DNA of 64,000 nucleotides from Bradyrhizobium diazoefficiens (GTDB lineage: Bacteria > Pseudomonadota > Alphaproteobacteria > Rhizobiales > Xanthobacteraceae): NCBI RefSeq assembly GCF_016616425.1, contig NZ_CP067101.1, positions 3,596,001-3,660,000 of the forward strand, in the 5' to 3' direction. Made by a program: the position numbers and the translations under genes. Shown in pieces: positions 9,151-16,126 of the stretch (positions are counted from its first letter, which is position 1; the number at the start of each line of letters is the position of its first letter). Below the pieces are notes generated by a model. The model did not search any database and was not told the origin of the DNA. It was given only the letters and a program-made list of their open reading frames with translations.

Positions 9151-10149
9151 ATGTCGAGCCGAGCGCTCAGCCTCGCGACGGTATTGCTTCTAATCGGGTT
9201 CGGCACGGCCGATACTGTTTTTGCGCAGGCGACGAACCTCGAGGCTGGCAAAACCCCCTCCCAGATTTTCGCGCAGACCTGCAATGCGTGCCACAAGAGC
9301 CCGCGCGGGCTTCTGAAGTCCGTCTCGCCGGGCTCGCTGCCGGGCTTCCTACGCCAGCACTACACCACAAGCCCGGACATGGCGGGCATCCTCGCCTCTT
9401 ATCTCGTCTCCAATGGTGCCGCCGACACCCGCTATCAGGCCAAGGACGGCAAGGACAAGAAAGAGGGTGCCAAGGAGAAGGAAGCGAACACCGCGCCGGG
9501 GCAGGCGGGCGAGCATCACGGGCGCCGCCCGCACTCCCAGGACGCCGTCAAGCCGGACGGCGAGGCTGCTGCTCCCGCGGCCGAGGGCGCCCGCCTGAAA
9601 CGTGCGGCGCGGCCAGCCGAGGACGGTGCGAAGCCCGAGGGACGCAAAGGCAAGCGCCGCGGCAAGCCCGGTACCGAGGAGGCGCCGAAGGCCGACGCCG
9701 CCGCGCCAGCCCCTGAAGGGGAGAAGAGCGAGTCCAAGCCTGAGTCCAAGCCCGACGCGGCCAAGGTCGAGCCCGGTCGCGACGAGGCCAAGTCCGACAG
9801 CGACAAGGCATCCGAGAAGCCCGTTGAGGCCAAACCCGCTGAGGCCAAACCCGCTGAGGCCAAGCCCGTTGAGGCCAACCCTGATAGCGCCAAGGTCGAG
9901 TCCCGCGGCAGCGAAACTCCGGCGCCGCGGCCCGATCCGGTCCCGCCGGTGACGCCGGCCGCCGCGAAACCTGCGGAGCCGGCCGCGCCCAAACCAGTCG
10001 AGGAGCAGGCTGCTTCCAAGCCGACCGCGCCTGCAGCCAGCTCCGAACCGGCCAAGCCGCAGGAGCCGGCTCCGCCCGCGACCGCTGCAGCCCCGCCTGC
10101 CGCGCCAGTTCAGTCGTCCGGTCCACCGGCGCCGCCGATCTCGCGCTAG
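9151..10149 (+). CDS. Secreted c-type cytochrome-like protein with long Ala/Pro/Lys-rich tail
   Basis: 332 residues. A signal peptide ends near VFAQ (residue 26), followed by one haem c attachment motif, CNACH, at residues 44-48 within a short cytochrome-like segment (about 27-95; the Met in SPDMAGILASYL is a possible distal ligand). Everything after about residue 100 is low-complexity, rich in Lys, Glu, Ala and Pro, including tandem EAKPA repeats and a final Pro-rich stretch, and should be disordered in the periplasm. Start ATG 9151 was chosen because GGAG lies about ten bases upstream and it opens the signal peptide directly. Electron-transfer partner and role are unknown; one CXXCH in a small domain could be coincidental. 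Confidence 0.75.
   Translation: MSSRALSLATVLLLIGFGTADTVFAQATNLEAGKTPSQIFAQTCNACHKSPRGLLKSVSPGSLPGFLRQHYTTSPDMAGILASYLVSNGAADTRYQAKDGKDKKEGAKEKEANTAPGQAGEHHGRRPHSQDAVKPDGEAAAPAAEGARLKRAARPAEDGAKPEGRKGKRRGKPGTEEAPKADAAAPAPEGEKSESKPESKPDAAKVEPGRDEAKSDSDKASEKPVEAKPAEAKPAEAKPVEANPDSAKVESRGSETPAPRPDPVPPVTPAAAKPAEPAAPKPVEEQAASKPTAPAASSEPAKPQEPAPPATAAAPPAAPVQSSGPPAPPISR
9817..9885 (+). repeat. 15-bp in-frame tandem repeat (EAKPA/V)
   Basis: Four consecutive 15-base units of the type GAGGCCAAACCCGCT start at 9826, 9841, 9856 and 9871, preceded by a partial unit. They encode EAKPA-EAKPA-EAKPV-EANPD in the disordered tail of the cytochrome-like protein. Near-identity at DNA level suggests recent slippage expansion. 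Confidence 0.85.
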
Positions 10150-10171
10150 GCCAGCTACTTTTTGAACGACA

Positions 10172-10202
10172 TGCGGAGGCCGCGTTCATTGCGGCCTCCG
10201 CA
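10172..10202 (+). terminator. Strong hairpin terminator after the cytochrome-like gene
   Basis: TGCGGAGGCCGC and GCGGCCTCCGCA form a perfect 12-bp stem with a 7-base loop, starting 23 bases after the stop codon. The following TTGCGTTG is only weakly T-rich, so termination may be leaky or need Rho. It separates the cytochrome-like gene from the TetR promoter. Confidence 0.6.
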
Positions 10203-10207
10203 TTGCG

Positions 10208-10236
10208 TTGACCGCGCCTAGAGTAATGCTCTAGAG
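10208..10236 (+). promoter_or_regulatory. Promoter with TetR-type operator upstream of the TetR-thioesterase pair
   Basis: A TTGACC -35 at 10208-10213 is followed after 16 bases by TCTAGA. Between and overlapping them is the perfect inverted repeat CTAGAG-TAATG-CTCTAG (10218-10234). Its placement within the promoter spacer, 24 bases before the TetR start codon, is what is expected of a self-repressing TetR operator. Confidence 0.55.
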
Positions 10237-10257
10237 TGGCGCTCCAGGAGAGCTTCG

Positions 10258-10854
10258 ATGACGGCGAGCGTGCGAGACGATCTGTTGGCGGCCGGACTGA
10301 TCGTGTTCGACCGCGTCGGCTTCGAAGCTGCGACGGTGGCTGCGATCCGTGCGCGGGCGCGCGCCTCCAATGGCAGCTTCTTTCACGCCTTCGGCTCGAA
10401 GAAGGAGCTCGCCGGTGCGCTGTTCCTGGAGGTCTTGCGCCACTATCACGCCGCGATGCTGGCCGCACTCGATCCTGTGCCCGACGCGGAGCAGGGCATC
10501 GATCGGCTGATCCGTGCACATCTTGACTGGGTCGTGACCAGCCGGCGGGAGGCGCGCTACCTCTTCGAGATTTCGCGGAGCGAGTGGGGCGAGGACGTTC
10601 GCGACGCCCAGCGCGCGCAGAATGCGCGGCTGGCCGACGGCATCGAGCGCTGGCGCGCGCCCTTGGTTGCGCGCGGCGAGCTCTTGCCTATGACGCCGGT
10701 GATGTTCGTCAGCCAGCTCATCGGACCGGCGCAGATCTTCTGCCGCGCTTTCCTGTCGGGACGCGACCGCGCCGATCCGCGCGTCGAGGCCGATACGCTG
10801 ATCGCCTGCGCCGGCCGTGCGCTGCGTCCGCCGGAACGCATCATCAAGACATAA
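10258..10854 (+). CDS. TetR/AcrR family transcriptional regulator
   Basis: 198-residue DNA-binding repressor. The N-terminal helix-turn-helix covers about residues 5-50 (VRDDLLAAGLIVFDRVGFEA, then SNGSFFHAFGSKKELAGALF), with the family's FxxKxxL-like end. The C-terminal ligand-binding helices are not assignable to a ligand. The ATG is preceded by AGGAGAG. It is followed after 11 bases by a hotdog thioesterase gene with its own AAGGAGAG site, so the two probably form an operon and the regulator may sense an acyl-CoA. An inverted repeat in the promoter suggests autoregulation. Confidence 0.9.
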   Translation: MTASVRDDLLAAGLIVFDRVGFEAATVAAIRARARASNGSFFHAFGSKKELAGALFLEVLRHYHAAMLAALDPVPDAEQGIDRLIRAHLDWVVTSRREARYLFEISRSEWGEDVRDAQRAQNARLADGIERWRAPLVARGELLPMTPVMFVSQLIGPAQIFCRAFLSGRDRADPRVEADTLIACAGRALRPPERIIKT

Positions 10855-10865
10855 GGAGAGGTCTC

Positions 10866-11333
10866 ATGCGAGCCGCAGCAGATCCCGAATTTGAGACGAT
10901 CGCCGAACGCATCCACGCCAATGTCGGCCGGCAGGGCTTCATGAACCTGGTCGGCGCAAAGCTTTCGGAATTGTCGCGCGGCACCTGTACGATCGTGGCA
11001 GACCGCCGGCCGGAATTGCTGCAGCAGCACGGCTTCTTCCACGGCGGCGTCACCGCCTTCCTGGTCGACAACGCCACGACGATCGCAGCCGCCACCTCGC
11101 GCGGCCAGCCGGCGTTGACAGCGGAATACAAGCTCAATCTGTTGTCGCCCGCAGTCGGCGAGAAGCTGATCTGCCGTGCGAGAGTGATCAAGCCGGGCCG
11201 TCAGGTGTCGGTGGTGGCGGCCGACGTGTTCTGCGTCAGCGACGGTGTCGAGAAGCACACGGCAACGGCGCTGGCCTCGATCGCGATGCTGAGCGAGGAC
11301 CTTGCCGCCAAAGCGAAAAGCCCGGCCGCCTGA
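10866..11333 (+). CDS. PaaI-type hotdog acyl-CoA thioesterase
   Basis: 155 residues with the hotdog fold signature QQHGFFHGGVTAFLVDNATT, where the HGG motif and downstream Asp are used in acyl-CoA thioester hydrolysis in PaaI-like enzymes. The substrate is unknown; related proteins act on phenylacetyl- or medium-chain acyl-CoA. The start at 10866 lies seven bases after AAGGAGAG. Its last codons overlap the hairpin that ends the convergent rplI operon. Co-transcription with the TetR gene just upstream is likely. Confidence 0.87.
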   Translation: MRAAADPEFETIAERIHANVGRQGFMNLVGAKLSELSRGTCTIVADRRPELLQQHGFFHGGVTAFLVDNATTIAAATSRGQPALTAEYKLNLLSPAVGEKLICRARVIKPGRQVSVVAADVFCVSDGVEKHTATALASIAMLSEDLAAKAKSPAA

Positions 11334-11344
11334 GGCGACCGGGC
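11316..11344 (-). terminator. Rho-independent terminator of the rpsF-rpsR-DUF2232-rplI operon
   Basis: Read on the minus strand, GCCCGG-t-CGCC and GGCG-g-CCGGGC pair around a TCA loop and are followed by TTTTCGCTTT. It lies 27 bases downstream of the rplI stop and overlaps the final codons and stop of the convergent thioesterase gene. Confidence 0.75.
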
Positions 11345-11370
11345 ATCGCGCCCTCGCGCGAATGCGAAGC

Positions 11371-11970
11371 TTACTTCTCTTCCGCGGCCGGCGCCGGCTC
11401 GACCTCCTCGTGCTCGGCTTCCGGATCGAAGAACTCGCCTGCGGCGGCAATCGCCTCGGCGGCCGCGTCGCGGTCCTCGTTCCGGGTCGAGATGTCCTCG
11501 CCGCGGTTGATGCGCTCGGCTTCGTCCTGGCTGCGTGCGACGGTGACGGTGATCTCGATCTCGACCTCGGGATGAACGGCGACCGTGACCGTGTGCTTGC
11601 CGATGGTCTTGATCGGCGCGTCGAGCTGCACCTGCGGACGGTCGAGATGGACGCCGTCGGTCTCGAACGCCATGACGATGTCGCGCACCGTGACCGAGCC
11701 GAACAGCTGGCCGGCTTCGGAGGCCTGGCGGATCACGATGATGTTCTTGCCCTTGATCTTCTCGGCGACCTTGGACGCTTCGCCCTTGGCCTGGAGGTTG
11801 CGGGCTTCGAGCTCGGCTTTCATGCCGTCATACTTCGCACGGTTGTCGGCGGTAGCGCGCAGCGCCTTGCCGCGCTTGAGCAGGAAATTGCGGGCATAGC
11901 CGTCGCGAACTTTCACGACCTCGCCCATCTGACCCAGCTTGTTGACGCGTTCCAGCAAAATGACTTCCAT
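11371..11970 (-). CDS. rplI: 50S ribosomal protein L9
   Basis: Large-subunit protein binding domain V of 23S rRNA and limiting frameshifting. The N-terminal domain [19 protein letters not shown] and [16 protein letters not shown] is followed by the long connecting helix and the C-terminal domain ([10 protein letters not shown]). The 199-residue length exceeds the usual roughly 150 because of an acidic C-terminal extension ([20 protein letters not shown]), common in Bradyrhizobium-type L9. The start at 11970 follows AGGAGAACGAAT. Last gene of the operon, terminated at 11316-11344. Confidence 0.97.
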   Translation of the reverse strand: MEVILLERVNKLGQMGEVVKVRDGYARNFLLKRGKALRATADNRAKYDGMKAELEARNLQAKGEASKVAEKIKGKNIIVIRQASEAGQLFGSVTVRDIVMAFETDGVHLDRPQVQLDAPIKTIGKHTVTVAVHPEVEIEITVTVARSQDEAERINRGEDISTRNEDRDAAAEAIAAAGEFFDPEAEHEEVEPAPAAEEK

Positions 11971-12019
11971 ATTCGTTCTCCTTTTGAAGTGTTTGTAGGT
12001 TTCAGTTTTGGAAGAGGAC

Positions 12020-12997
12020 TTAAGGGCTCGGCAGCGGCGGCGGCTGATGGCTGCGCAGGTAGCGCTCGCGGAAGCGGAATATGGCATCCGCAAGGCCGAG
12101 GATTACCATCGCGATCACGGGCCATCCGAACACGACCACGACGGCGTAGGTCGAGCCGAGCCAGAACGTGCGACTCTTCAGCGTCAGTGTGAGCGTATGC
12201 AGCACGGCAAAGCCGGTCAGCGCATAACCCATCATCAGCGCTGCCGTGGTGATCTGGGCGACGATCGCGAGCAGCCCGCCGGTGAAGCAGAAGGCCAGCG
12301 CAATGCACAGCGCCACCAGCGTCATCGGCGGCAGCTCTGCTGTCATCATATCCGGCCACGGGCGCCGGAGCCGGCCCGACGTCGCCGTCACCTTGGCGCT
12401 GAGCCAAAGGTTGAGGGTCAGCGTCATCATCGCGACGATGGTGGCTCCGGCCGGTGCGATTCGGACCAGCGCGTCGACGAACTGACCGGCTTCGCCGGAG
12501 TTTTGCGGGTCGGTGGTCCGAAGCAGCCGCATCAGGCCGCGCCGCAGCGTACCGAGAATGGTCTCGGCATCGGTTCCCAGGGTAAGCAGGGCGGCGATCG
12601 TGGTCAGCGCGGCGAAGCCCGCGAGCCACAGCAGGATGCGGCCGACCGGATACCATTCGAGCTCAGGCTCGGCCGACGGTTCGGTGGCGGCGTCTGGCGC
12701 GACGTGTCCCCCCGGACGGCTGAGCAGGACGAGATGGCCGAGCCACCACGCCGGCAGCGCGACGGTGACGGCGAACGCGATGCAGTAGGGCAGGCCGAAC
12801 AGGGCGCCGAGGCCGATCGCAGCAGCGATGCCGCCGAGGCTCGCGCAAAGCGCTCCCCAGCCGATCGCGGCGACCATCAGCGGCAGCGGTGCGAGATAGA
12901 ACAGGACGAGCGAGATCAGCGCGCCCGAAATGATCGAGGCGAACATCAGTGCCGACGCAGCGCCGGCGATCAGGGCTATCAGCACAAATGGCATCAT
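12020..12997 (-). CDS. DUF2232 family integral membrane protein
   Basis: 325-residue protein with about eight hydrophobic helices, beginning [20 protein letters not shown]. It resembles the DUF2232 family, which in alphaproteobacteria sits between rpsR and rplI as here; molecular function is unknown, though related proteins elsewhere are called YybS. The start at 12997 was preferred over an upstream ATG at 13042 because the first helix then begins at once and GGGAGCGGGAC precedes it. It is 49 bases from rplI and 131 from rpsR, and belongs to the ribosomal protein operon by position. Confidence 0.88.
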   Translation of the reverse strand: MMPFVLIALIAGAASALMFASIISGALISLVLFYLAPLPLMVAAIGWGALCASLGGIAAAIGLGALFGLPYCIAFAVTVALPAWWLGHLVLLSRPGGHVAPDAATEPSAEPELEWYPVGRILLWLAGFAALTTIAALLTLGTDAETILGTLRRGLMRLLRTTDPQNSGEAGQFVDALVRIAPAGATIVAMMTLTLNLWLSAKVTATSGRLRRPWPDMMTAELPPMTLVALCIALAFCFTGGLLAIVAQITTAALMMGYALTGFAVLHTLTLTLKSRTFWLGSTYAVVVVFGWPVIAMVILGLADAIFRFRERYLRSHQPPPLPSP

Positions 12998-13128
12998 CAG
13001 CTGTCCCGCTCCCTTCGAGCGGTTAGAGGCGGCTTGCCCCAACCATCGGCGACCGGACGACCCGGAAGCCTTATGAGTTCAACAAAGTTTCGACCGGCGG
13101 TTCAACGCCGCCGGCCGAATTGGTCGTC

Positions 13129-13368
13129 TTAGCGAATGACGTAGGGCAGGAGGCCCAGGAAGCGCGCGCGCTTGATGGCGCGGGCGAGCTCACGCTGCTT
13201 CTTCGCGGACACAGCCGTGATGCGGCTCGGCACGATCTTGCCGCGCTCGGAGACGTAACGCATCAGCAGCTTGGAGTCCTTGTAGTCGATCTTGGGAGCA
13301 TTGGCGCCCGTGAACGGGCAGCTCTTGCGACGACGGAAAAACGGGCGACGTGCACCAGCTTCAGCCAT
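13129..13368 (-). CDS. rpsR: 30S ribosomal protein S18
   Basis: 79-residue small-subunit protein that binds 16S rRNA as a heterodimer with S6. Recognised by [38 protein letters not shown] and [20 protein letters not shown]. It begins five bases after the rpsF stop, consistent with coupled translation of the two partners. Confidence 0.98.
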   Translation of the reverse strand: MAEAGARRPFFRRRKSCPFTGANAPKIDYKDSKLLMRYVSERGKIVPSRITAVSAKKQRELARAIKRARFLGLLPYVIR

Positions 13369-13373
13369 TGGTC

Positions 13374-13874
13374 TTACTCCCCATCCGTCGTGGTTTCAGC
13401 TTCTTCGCGCGGGCGACGCGGGCCGCGGTCGCCGCGGAAGCCACCGCCGTCGCGATCGCCGCCACGGAAACCGCCCTCGCGGTCACCACGGAAGCCGCCT
13501 TCGCGCTCGCCGCGGAAGCCGCCGCCACGGTCGTCACGCTCGCGATCGCGGTCTGCCTTGCGCATCATCGCGGACGGACCTTCCTCGAGTTCCTCGACGC
13601 GGACGCTGAGATAGCGGATCACGTCTTCGCTGATACGCTCCTGGCGCTCGATCTCGGCGATCGCCGCGGACGGCGCGTCGATGTTGAGCAGCACGAAGTG
13701 CGCCTTGCGATTCTTGTTCATGCGGTAGGTGAGGGAGCGCACGCCCCAATTCTCGGTCTTGGTGACCTTGCCGCCGAGACCCTCGACGATACCGGTCATC
13801 TGCGCAGTCAGCTCTTCGACCTGCTGCGTGCTCGCGTCCTGACGCGCGAGAAAAACATGCTCATAAAGAGCCAT
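13374..13874 (-). CDS. rpsF: 30S ribosomal protein S6 with RGG-like C-terminal extension
   Basis: Small-subunit protein and partner of S18. The core is [33 protein letters not shown] and [11 protein letters not shown]. After about residue 112 there is a tail of some 50 residues made of [22 protein letters not shown] repeats, basic, acidic and Gly/Phe-rich, resembling RNA-binding RGG boxes; typical S6 has 95-130 residues while this has 166. The start at 13874 follows GGAAAGGACCACC; that site is predicted to be paired in a leader structure. First gene of the operon. Confidence 0.96.
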   Translation of the reverse strand: MALYEHVFLARQDASTQQVEELTAQMTGIVEGLGGKVTKTENWGVRSLTYRMNKNRKAHFVLLNIDAPSAAIAEIERQERISEDVIRYLSVRVEELEEGPSAMMRKADRDRERDDRGGGFRGEREGGFRGDREGGFRGGDRDGGGFRGDRGPRRPREEAETTTDGE

Positions 13875-13878
13875 GGTG

Positions 13879-13940
13879 GTCCTTTCCTCATGTTGGCGCA
13901 TCGCCCGGCGTCAAGCCCTTAAGAGGCCTTCGGAAAGGAC
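13879..13940 (-). promoter_or_regulatory. rpsF leader resembling the S6:S18 autoregulatory mRNA motif
   Basis: In the transcript, GUCCUUUCC (13940-13932) is perfectly complementary to GGAAAGGAC (13887-13879), which contains the rpsF ribosome binding site five bases before the ATG. Inside this 9-bp stem, the trinucleotide CCG (13908-13906) directly precedes a small hairpin GGCG-AUG-CGCC (13905-13895). A CCG bulge beside a hairpin is the hallmark of the known mRNA motif bound by the S6:S18 complex, which imitates their 16S rRNA site. Repression of translation when S6:S18 is in excess is inferred. Confidence 0.6.
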
Positions 13941-14065
13941 TCTGGGATTAAGCTCAGAAGGCGGAAACACGGGACGACGGGCCGACTGGCCCTGCCACAC
14001 CAAAATCACGAATGATTTGCTGAGACCGTCCGTTCAGCTCCCGGCCGGGGTCTGCGGATGCGCGC

Positions 14066-14093
14066 CTTATACGGATTTTGGTCGGCTTTGCAA
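14066..14093 (-). promoter_or_regulatory. Predicted promoter of the rpsF operon
   Basis: On the minus strand TTGCAA (14093-14088) and TATAAG (14071-14066) are separated by 16 bases, a good sigma-70-type match. This would give a leader of about 185 bases containing the S6:S18-like structure. The remaining 13941-14065 sequence of this gene-free stretch shows nothing else recognisable. Confidence 0.45.
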
Positions 14094-14168
14094 GATCGGA
14101 GGGATCCGGCTTGGCCCGGATCGGCCCGGTTCCGGCCGGCCACGCCTGTCGTCCCATACCATTCCGGC

Positions 14169-14197
14169 TTGATCTATTTGTTTGTATGTCATACAAA
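14169..14197 (+). promoter_or_regulatory. Promoter with inverted-repeat operator for the TetR-desaturase pair
   Basis: TTGATC (14169-14174) and TACAAA (14192-14197) are 17 bases apart. The perfect inverted repeat TTTGTAT-GTC-ATACAAA (14181-14197) covers the spacer and -10, 22 bases before the TetR start codon. This arrangement indicates self-repression by the downstream TetR. Confidence 0.55.
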
Positions 14198-14219
14198 TAA
14201 CGGTGTCGGGGAGGTACTG

Positions 14220-14924
14220 ATGACGGGTGATTTGATCCGGGCTCCGTCTGAGGCGTCGGCAGGCGATCCGAAATATGCCGCGCGGGCCACACGGTCGGCC
14301 GGCCGCAAGATGCGCTCGCTGCTGCTGGATGCGGCAAGTCCGCTGTTCCGGGAGCGCGGACTGGCGGGCACGGCGATCACCGACATCGCGGCCGCCGCGG
14401 ACGCATTCCCGAGCCAGATCACCTACTACTTCCGCAGCAAGGAGGCGTTGTTCGTCGAATGCGCCTGCCGCGATCTATTGTATCTGGCGCGTGCGACCGA
14501 GCAGGCGGCGCTGAAGGCGCGCACGCCACGGGACTACACCCATGCGCTGGCGGAGACCGTGACGGCGAGCGATTCAGTCGCTTTCTTCGCCGAAGCGTTG
14601 ACATTGACGCGGCGCCGCCAGGATCTCGCACCGCTCGTCGAGCGCACGATCGAGCGCCTGCACGGCGAAGGCGCTCGCGCCTATGCGAGCCAGGTGGCGC
14701 GGCACGGCTGGCGCTCGCTGCGCGCGCCCGACGAAAGCTCGCGGCGTTTCTGGGCCGTCGCCATCGGCGTCATTCTCGAAGGCTATGCGATGGGCCGTTC
14801 GCCCGAGGAGCTATGCGCCGAGATGCTGCGCGTGCTCGGCGAGCAGGCGAAATCCACCGACGCGGCGCGCCTGCGCCTTGTCGAGGAGCGTGACGCAACG
14901 ACCACTCCGGATGGGGAGAGTTAG
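14220..14924 (+). CDS. TetR/AcrR family regulator adjacent to a fatty acid desaturase
   Basis: 234 residues. The helix-turn-helix covers about residues 32-78 (LLLDAASPLFRERGLAGTAI, then PSQITYYFRSKEALFVECA), preceded by a roughly 25-residue polar extension. The C-terminal region is an unassigned ligand-binding domain. ATG 14220 lies after GGGGAGGTACTG, a good ribosome binding site. The desaturase ATG is three bases after its stop, so the two are translationally linked. Regulation of membrane unsaturation in response to an acyl-CoA or fatty acid is a reasonable inference from this pairing. Confidence 0.88.
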   Translation: MTGDLIRAPSEASAGDPKYAARATRSAGRKMRSLLLDAASPLFRERGLAGTAITDIAAAADAFPSQITYYFRSKEALFVECACRDLLYLARATEQAALKARTPRDYTHALAETVTASDSVAFFAEALTLTRRRQDLAPLVERTIERLHGEGARAYASQVARHGWRSLRAPDESSRRFWAVAIGVILEGYAMGRSPEELCAEMLRVLGEQAKSTDAARLRLVEERDATTTPDGES

Positions 14925-14927
14925 GCC

Positions 14928-15953
14928 ATGACCGCGCTTCGCATGCGTGCCCGCGATTTCCTGACCGACGACCAACTGGCCGATGTGCGCCAGCGTGTGA
15001 CCTGGAAGGGCGTTGCACTGATCGCACACGCCTGGACGCTGATCATTGGCACGATTGCTTTGGTCGCGTGGTGGCCCAATCCGCTCGCCTATGTGCTCGC
15101 CGTCGCCATCATCGGTTCGCGCCAGCTCGGGCTTGCGATCCTGATGCATGACGGCGCGCACGGCTGTCTGTCCGCCGACGAGAAGACCAACCTGACCCTG
15201 AGCCAGTGGTTGTGCGCCTATCCGCTGTTTGCGGAGACGCGCAGCTACCGGCGTTACCACCTTCAGCACCATGCGCGCACGCAGCAGGAGGATGATCCCG
15301 ATCTCGTGCTGTCGGCGCCGTTTCCGATCACGAAGCTGAGCTACCGCCGCAAGTTCATTCGCGACATCACCGGACAGACCGGCTACCAGCAGCGCAAGGC
15401 GCAATTGCTCAACGCGCTCGGCTCGAAGGACTGGCCGTGGCGCCGGCGCCTGGCGCATCTCTGGGACAAACTTGGCCCGCAATGCATCGTCAATGCCGTG
15501 ATGTTCGCAGCGCTTGCGGCAACCGGCGCGTGGTGGGCCTACCCGCTGCTGTGGCTGGTGCCGCTCCTGACCTGGATGATGGTCATCACCCGCATCCGTA
15601 ATATCGCTGAGCATGCCGTCGTGCCCGACAGCAGCGATCCCTTGCGCAACACCCGCACCACGCATGCCAATTTTCTCGAGCGCCTGTTCATCGCGCCCTA
15701 CTACGTGAACTATCACCTCGAGCATCATCTGCTGTTCTATGTGCCCTGCTACAATCTGCCGAAGGTCCATCGGCTGCTGAGCGCGAGCCGGCATGCAGAC
15801 CGCATGGAGGTGCAGCCGGGCTATGCAGCGGTGCTGCGGCTGGCAACGGCGAAGCCCGACCGGGATGACCGGCCAGGCCAGCTGGTGAACAGCGCGCGTC
15901 GCGCGCAGGCAGGGGCAGAGGTCGACGCCAACCAGACCGCCGGTGGGTTTTGA
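14928..15953 (+). CDS. Membrane fatty acid desaturase
   Basis: 341-residue di-iron integral membrane desaturase. The three histidine boxes are visible: HDGAH near residue 76, HLQHHARTQ near 110 and HLEHHLLF near 264, with hydrophobic helix pairs between boxes one and two and before box three. It introduces a double bond into an acyl chain; regiospecificity and acyl carrier cannot be read from sequence. It is coupled to the TetR gene just upstream and stands before the core fatty acid synthesis genes, though that cluster has its own promoter. Confidence 0.9.
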   Translation: MTALRMRARDFLTDDQLADVRQRVTWKGVALIAHAWTLIIGTIALVAWWPNPLAYVLAVAIIGSRQLGLAILMHDGAHGCLSADEKTNLTLSQWLCAYPLFAETRSYRRYHLQHHARTQQEDDPDLVLSAPFPITKLSYRRKFIRDITGQTGYQQRKAQLLNALGSKDWPWRRRLAHLWDKLGPQCIVNAVMFAALAATGAWWAYPLLWLVPLLTWMMVITRIRNIAEHAVVPDSSDPLRNTRTTHANFLERLFIAPYYVNYHLEHHLLFYVPCYNLPKVHRLLSASRHADRMEVQPGYAAVLRLATAKPDRDDRPGQLVNSARRAQAGAEVDANQTAGGF

Positions 15954-15999
15954 TGCGGCGTATCCCCAGTTGAATGCCGGCCAGGGTTCCCATCTCGGC

Positions 16000-16028
16000 T
16001 TGACAGTCCGGCCCCGGACAGTGTCTAC
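16000..16028 (+). promoter_or_regulatory. Predicted fabD promoter with palindromic operator
   Basis: TTGACA (16000-16005) is followed after 17 bases by GTCTAC. Filling the spacer is the perfect palindrome GTCCGG-CC-CCGGAC (16006-16019), a classic repressor position. The -10 match is weak. The fabD start is about 98 bases downstream. Confidence 0.45.
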
Positions 16029-16126
16029 GGCCCCCTTTGGAGTATGATCCGGAACCATGGCCTAAGGCCGCGCGTAATCGGCTGCCGGTTCTCGCAGGGA
16101 TCGTGCCCGACAAGCAGGGAGCGCCG

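Noticed and set aside
13380..13540. Short DNA repeats in rpsF that might be taken for a CRISPR array
   Set aside because: They are in-frame GGFRG codons of unequal spacing with no spacers.
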